DNA from: Paraspadella gotoi
Lineage: Eukaryota > Chaetognatha
Direction: 5' to 3'
Assembly (NCBI GenBank): GCA_051294375.1
Contig: CM119266.1
Coordinates: 14,612,755-14,676,754 of the forward strand
Length of the DNA: 64,000 nt
Notes under the pieces: model-generated
Seen by the model: only the letters and a program-made list of their open reading frames with translations
Database searches by the model: none
What the model was told of the DNA's origin: nothing
In this document: piece by piece, positions 60,421-64,000 of the stretch
Position numbering within the stretch: position 1 is the stretch's first letter
Layout of the letters: each line of letters starts with the position of its first letter
Program-made: the position numbers and the translations under genes

Positions 60421-60667
60421 ATTTAAGGATGAAATCGGAAATTTTCCTGCGGGATAAAAGGAAAAAAGAGAGAAACGAAGATATGAGAAGTCAAGAAAGT
60501 AAAAAAAAGAAAGGAGAAAGAAAAAAGAAAGATAACAATCGTAAAACTAAAAGAGAAGAAAGGAAATAGTGAGATAGAGAGAGAGCTCGTCATGCCCCGG
60601 AGAGAGTGAGATATAAAAAAAAAAGAGAGAGATAGACTCGAGAAGAGAGATCCCCTTCGGAGACCGG

Positions 60668-60680
60668 AGGTCAAAGTTCA
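60668..60680 (+). promoter_or_regulatory. DR1 nuclear-receptor element (candidate)
   Basis: AGGTCA-A-AGTTCA: two hexamer half-sites in direct orientation with a one-base spacer, the arrangement bound by HNF4, RXR and COUP-TF type receptors. Sequence match only. Confidence 0.4.
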
Positions 60681-60930
60681 AATCGCTCTAAACGCCTCCC
60701 TCTGTTTTTATCCTCGACTTCACCTCCCTACCCTTTGAAAGAAACCACCATCTTCCGAGCCTTTACTCGTTTCCTCAAGAGATAACCACCTACCATCTCT
60801 CTATCCCTCCACTCTCTTTTGGCCACCTCTTTCCTTCCCCCCTCCCCCGGCCGCACGAACAGAGAGAGAGAAAAAAAGAAGATATGGAGGTGAAATAGTT
60901 TTTTGACCCTTGGAGCCCGACGACCTTTTC

Positions 60931-60995
60931 GAGGGGCCGGAGTTGACCCCCGAGGGGGCCCTGGCTGACCTCCGAGGAGGCCCGGATTGACCCCC
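60931..60995. repeat. 21-22-bp tandem repeat with a TGACC core, three units
   Basis: Units 60,931-60,951, 60,952-60,973 and 60,974-60,995 share GAGGnGnCC...TGACCnCC. Further TGACC/GGTCA words occur at about 60,904, 61,078 and 61,100. Confidence 0.75.
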
Positions 60996-61690
60996 GCGAG
61001 CGACGGGCGACGATCCGCCTCCCCCGGTTCGGTGGAGGGGTGGTGGGGGAGAAGGGGCAGATTCGGTCGGGGTGCGTTGACCCCGGAAGGGGGCGTGGCG
61101 GTCAATGAGACGCTTTATTGTGGATAGCCTAAAGTGAGACGGAGAAGGAAGGAACGGGAATGAGGTGGGAAACTAGATACTTGGACATTATTATTACTAT
61201 TAGCACGTCCTAATTCAATTATTTAAGTTTTACGCTTTTCAATGTAATTATTGGCAAAACTGCCCGGTAAAACTTCTAATTAGTATAAAGGTGAAAGACA
61301 TAAAAAAGGTTTTCACAAGAAAAGAAAACTTATGTAAACTTTTCCGTCTTTACCTCCCGTCTCCTTTAAAAAAAAAACGTCTCGAGCCAAGCAGGGTTTT
61401 CCCTCCTTAAATCCAACCCTTCTATTCTCTCTCCGCCGACTCCTCTAATCTCTCAAACATCCCCTACCTCTCTTTCTCTCTCTCCCCCCGGACCCCTTCT
61501 TTTCCGCCGGGCCGATAATCGCCGAGGGGCCGAGCGACGGGGAAGCATCTTCAGCGGTCGACGGCCGTGTCGGCACCGGCGGCGGCGGTCGGCGGTCGGC
61601 AGCGTCAGAGAGGAACCCTTCAACGCCCCCCTCCTTTCCGCCCGCCCACCGTCGAGAGGGAGAGAAAGAGAGATAGAAATAGAGAGGCGG

Positions 61691-61787
<97 letters not shown>
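61691..61787. repeat. (GA)n microsatellite
   Basis: Uninterrupted GA tract of about 96 bp next to a CpG-rich block (about 61,500-61,650). Confidence 0.97.
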
Positions 61788-61788
<1 letters not shown>

Positions 61789-62465
61789 CGTCGATGAAAG
61801 GGTGTTTAGTGGGAAAATAATTTGCTCAGGTTGGGAAAGAGGAGGAAGAGGAGAAGGAGGAGAAGGAGGTGAAGGAGGAAAAGGTGACGAAAGAGGAGGG
61901 GAATCATTCTCTTTTTTTTTCTCCCTCCTCTTTTTTTTTCGCGGGGAAGTTAAGTGGCCGACGAGTCTTGTCGTCGCGGAAAAGTTTTTTTCCCCTTTCT
62001 TTTTTTTTTTCTTTCGTCGGCGATAGAGACAAATAAAAGGAGGAGAGATGGGAAAAGAGAGTAGGCGGAGTGAGAGAGAGAGAGAGAGAACAAAGAAAAG
62101 GAGAAAAAGGGGCGGATGAGTTTATAAAACAGAAAGACAGAGAGAGCCTAGGAGTGAGATTGAATTGAGTCCAACTCAGACCACTAATCAGGCGAAGTCT
62201 CAATAATGAAGCCCGAAAACCTAAAAAAAAACCTAAAAAAAGAATTTTGCGTCATCGAAATAATTGCGGCGAACTTCTCCAATGTTTTTTTCGCTGAATA
62301 AAAGAAAAAAACAGTGACGTGGAAGAGGGAAATTATAGGGGAAATAAATGAAGGGAATAATAAATGTGATGGTTTAATTCTCGTTAAATTGCTGAGCAAA
62401 AATAAATGTAATAATTGAATAAAATCGACGCCAGGTTTTGTCGTCACCCGCGGTATCGTGAAAAA

Positions 62466-62466
<1 letters not shown>

Positions 62467-62543
<77 letters not shown>

Positions 62544-62577
62544 AGAAGGAGAGAGAGAGATAAAGAGAAGAGAGAGG
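62467..62577. repeat. (GA)n microsatellite, interrupted
   Basis: GA tract with short breaks. Confidence 0.9.
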
Positions 62578-62727
62578 GGCAAATATTTGCCGATGAAGAC
62601 GTTCGAGAGGCCACCTTTCGATGGCTTAACGTGAAAATCTCGGGGTTTTTGAAAAAAAAAAAAAGGAAACTAAAATGAAAGGAAAGAAAAATATGACAAA
62701 AACAAACATTAGTCCGAATTATCGTTT

Positions 62728-62730
<3 letters not shown>

Positions 62731-62821
<91 letters not shown>
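62731..62821. repeat. (GA)n microsatellite
   Basis: Uninterrupted GA tract of about 90 bp. Confidence 0.97.
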
Positions 62822-62825
<4 letters not shown>

Positions 62826-64000
62826 AGATAGAAGCGAAATTTAAAGAGAAATTCTTAGCGACATAAAACACCAGAACAGAACATTTTCACATAAATACTT
62901 TTCCTCGAGAAAACAAATTTAAAGAAAGTTTTACAAAAAAAAAGGATAAAGAATTTAAAGAGGGGGGGGGAAATTGGTAGAGAGGGAAGAAAAGAAAGTA
63001 GGAAGACGTGTTCTGTTTGGAGAAAATTTTTTTTGTTGCCAAATGCCAAATTGCGTAGTCGGTAACAACCGAAAGGGATATTCCGCTCTCATTGCCAGAC
63101 CGGGTTTTTTTTCTTCCTCCGAAATCCCATTAATCCTTTAATTTCCAACACAGAAGGTAGAAACATCCTTATACCAATTTATCTGTTACACATTGTATTC
63201 TTTTTCAAGAGAAAGAATTTGAACGAGGAACCCTAATTCATTTTAATTTAAAAAATAGTTTTATGGATATATACAAAGACGAAAACTCATTAAATAACAG
63301 TTTATATTGGAGTTGAGAATATTCTAGTGATTATTTTTAAAAAAATTAGTAAGCGAGACGCGTCGATTCGTTGTTTAAACTTTTCAATCATTTTTGCGAC
63401 TCAAAATATTTTTTTTTCTCTTCTAATAAAAAAAAGAAGTTTGCAACGATCCAATTTTTTTTTTCATCAGCAATTTCCGGTTCGTTATTTAATTCTGAAA
63501 AAAAAAGAGCTAAACCAACAAGAGTTATAAAATAAATTAAATATTTTTTTTCTCCTTTTCTTTTTTTCTAAATATTTTTCTGGCAACAGAGTAAATTAAA
63601 ACAAATGAGAAACGATCAAATCCGTCATTCAATATTAGCGATGAATGTTTTTTATCCGAGTTATTTATATGAAAGATTTGGGCGAAAGGAAGGGAAGGGG
63701 AAATAAAGTATAGAGAGACGAGAGAGAGAGAGAGAGAGACGAGAAGAGAGAGATAGAGAGGAGTAGAGAGAGAGAGCGAGACGATAGAGAGGAGAGATGG
63801 AGAAGAGAGAGAGAGAGAGACTCAACATTCTCGATCGATCGACAAATATCCCTAAACAAACTAAGAGTTAATAACTTCAATACGAAGAATCTGTAAGCAC
63901 TCTATTTTTAAAAAAAAAAAGATAAGAAGCATTTTAATCTCGCCAGTATAAACCCATTATGTTATTTAAAAAGTAATACGTTTCAAGTTGTCATTTTGAC
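62822..64000. other. AT-rich non-coding end of window
   Basis: Only low-complexity runs and an interrupted GA tract (63,714-63,820). No coding or RNA gene seen. Confidence 0.55.

Noticed and set aside
59938-60426. 162-codon GC-rich plus-strand frame
   Set aside because: Length is expected from GC-rich sequence with few stops; no recognisable motif.

Overview
This window is metazoan nuclear DNA, most likely from a small-intron invertebrate; I cannot name the species. The evidence is interspersed coding exons with GT-AG borders and introns mostly of 60-600 bp, a spliceosomal U6 snRNA gene with a pol III style promoter, animal protein families (CNBD ion channels, a tetraspanin-like protein, SMUG1 uracil-DNA glycosylase), and very dense (GA/CT)n microsatellites. 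The element upstream of U6 resembles the insect PSEA, which hints at an arthropod, but this is weak evidence.

Layout. Positions 1-2.0 kb: minus-strand, 3'-truncated gene for a divergent cyclic-nucleotide-gated (CNG) family channel (S1/S2, S4/S5 and pore exons), with a complete plus-strand U6 snRNA gene inside one of its introns. Positions 2.2-7.3 kb: a second, nearly complete minus-strand CNG-family channel with 13 exons in a phase-consistent model, covering S1-S6, a TIGIG pore, C-linker and cyclic-nucleotide-binding domain (CNBD). The two channels form a tandem head-to-tail pair. Positions 8.0-9.2 kb: a four-exon plus-strand tetraspanin-like gene, divergent from the channel pair. Positions 11.1-20.8 kb: a minus-strand SMUG1 gene whose conserved glycosylase core carries very long low-complexity N- and C-terminal extensions.

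Positions 20,781-44,951 contain the SMUG1 locus twice more. The two 11,849-bp segments 20,781-32,629 and 33,076-44,924 appear base-identical (offset 12,295). Relative to the first copy both carry the same indels, homopolymer runs and frameshifts. I read this as one unpolished long-read sequence or alternative haplotype inserted twice by gap filling, not as three genes. Copy A also contains a roughly 360-bp inverted contig beside an N gap, and a 66-bp overlap left unmerged across another gap.

Positions 45-64 kb: I see no protein-coding gene. The region holds long GA/CT microsatellites, CpG-rich islands, three pairs of adjacent near-duplicate segments (likely unmerged haplotigs or noisy fills), and a GC-rich stretch near 60.6-61.1 kb with a DR1 element and clustered TGACC half-sites that could be regulatory DNA of a gene outside the window. 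The genes do not form a pathway; the only functional grouping is the tandem channel pair.
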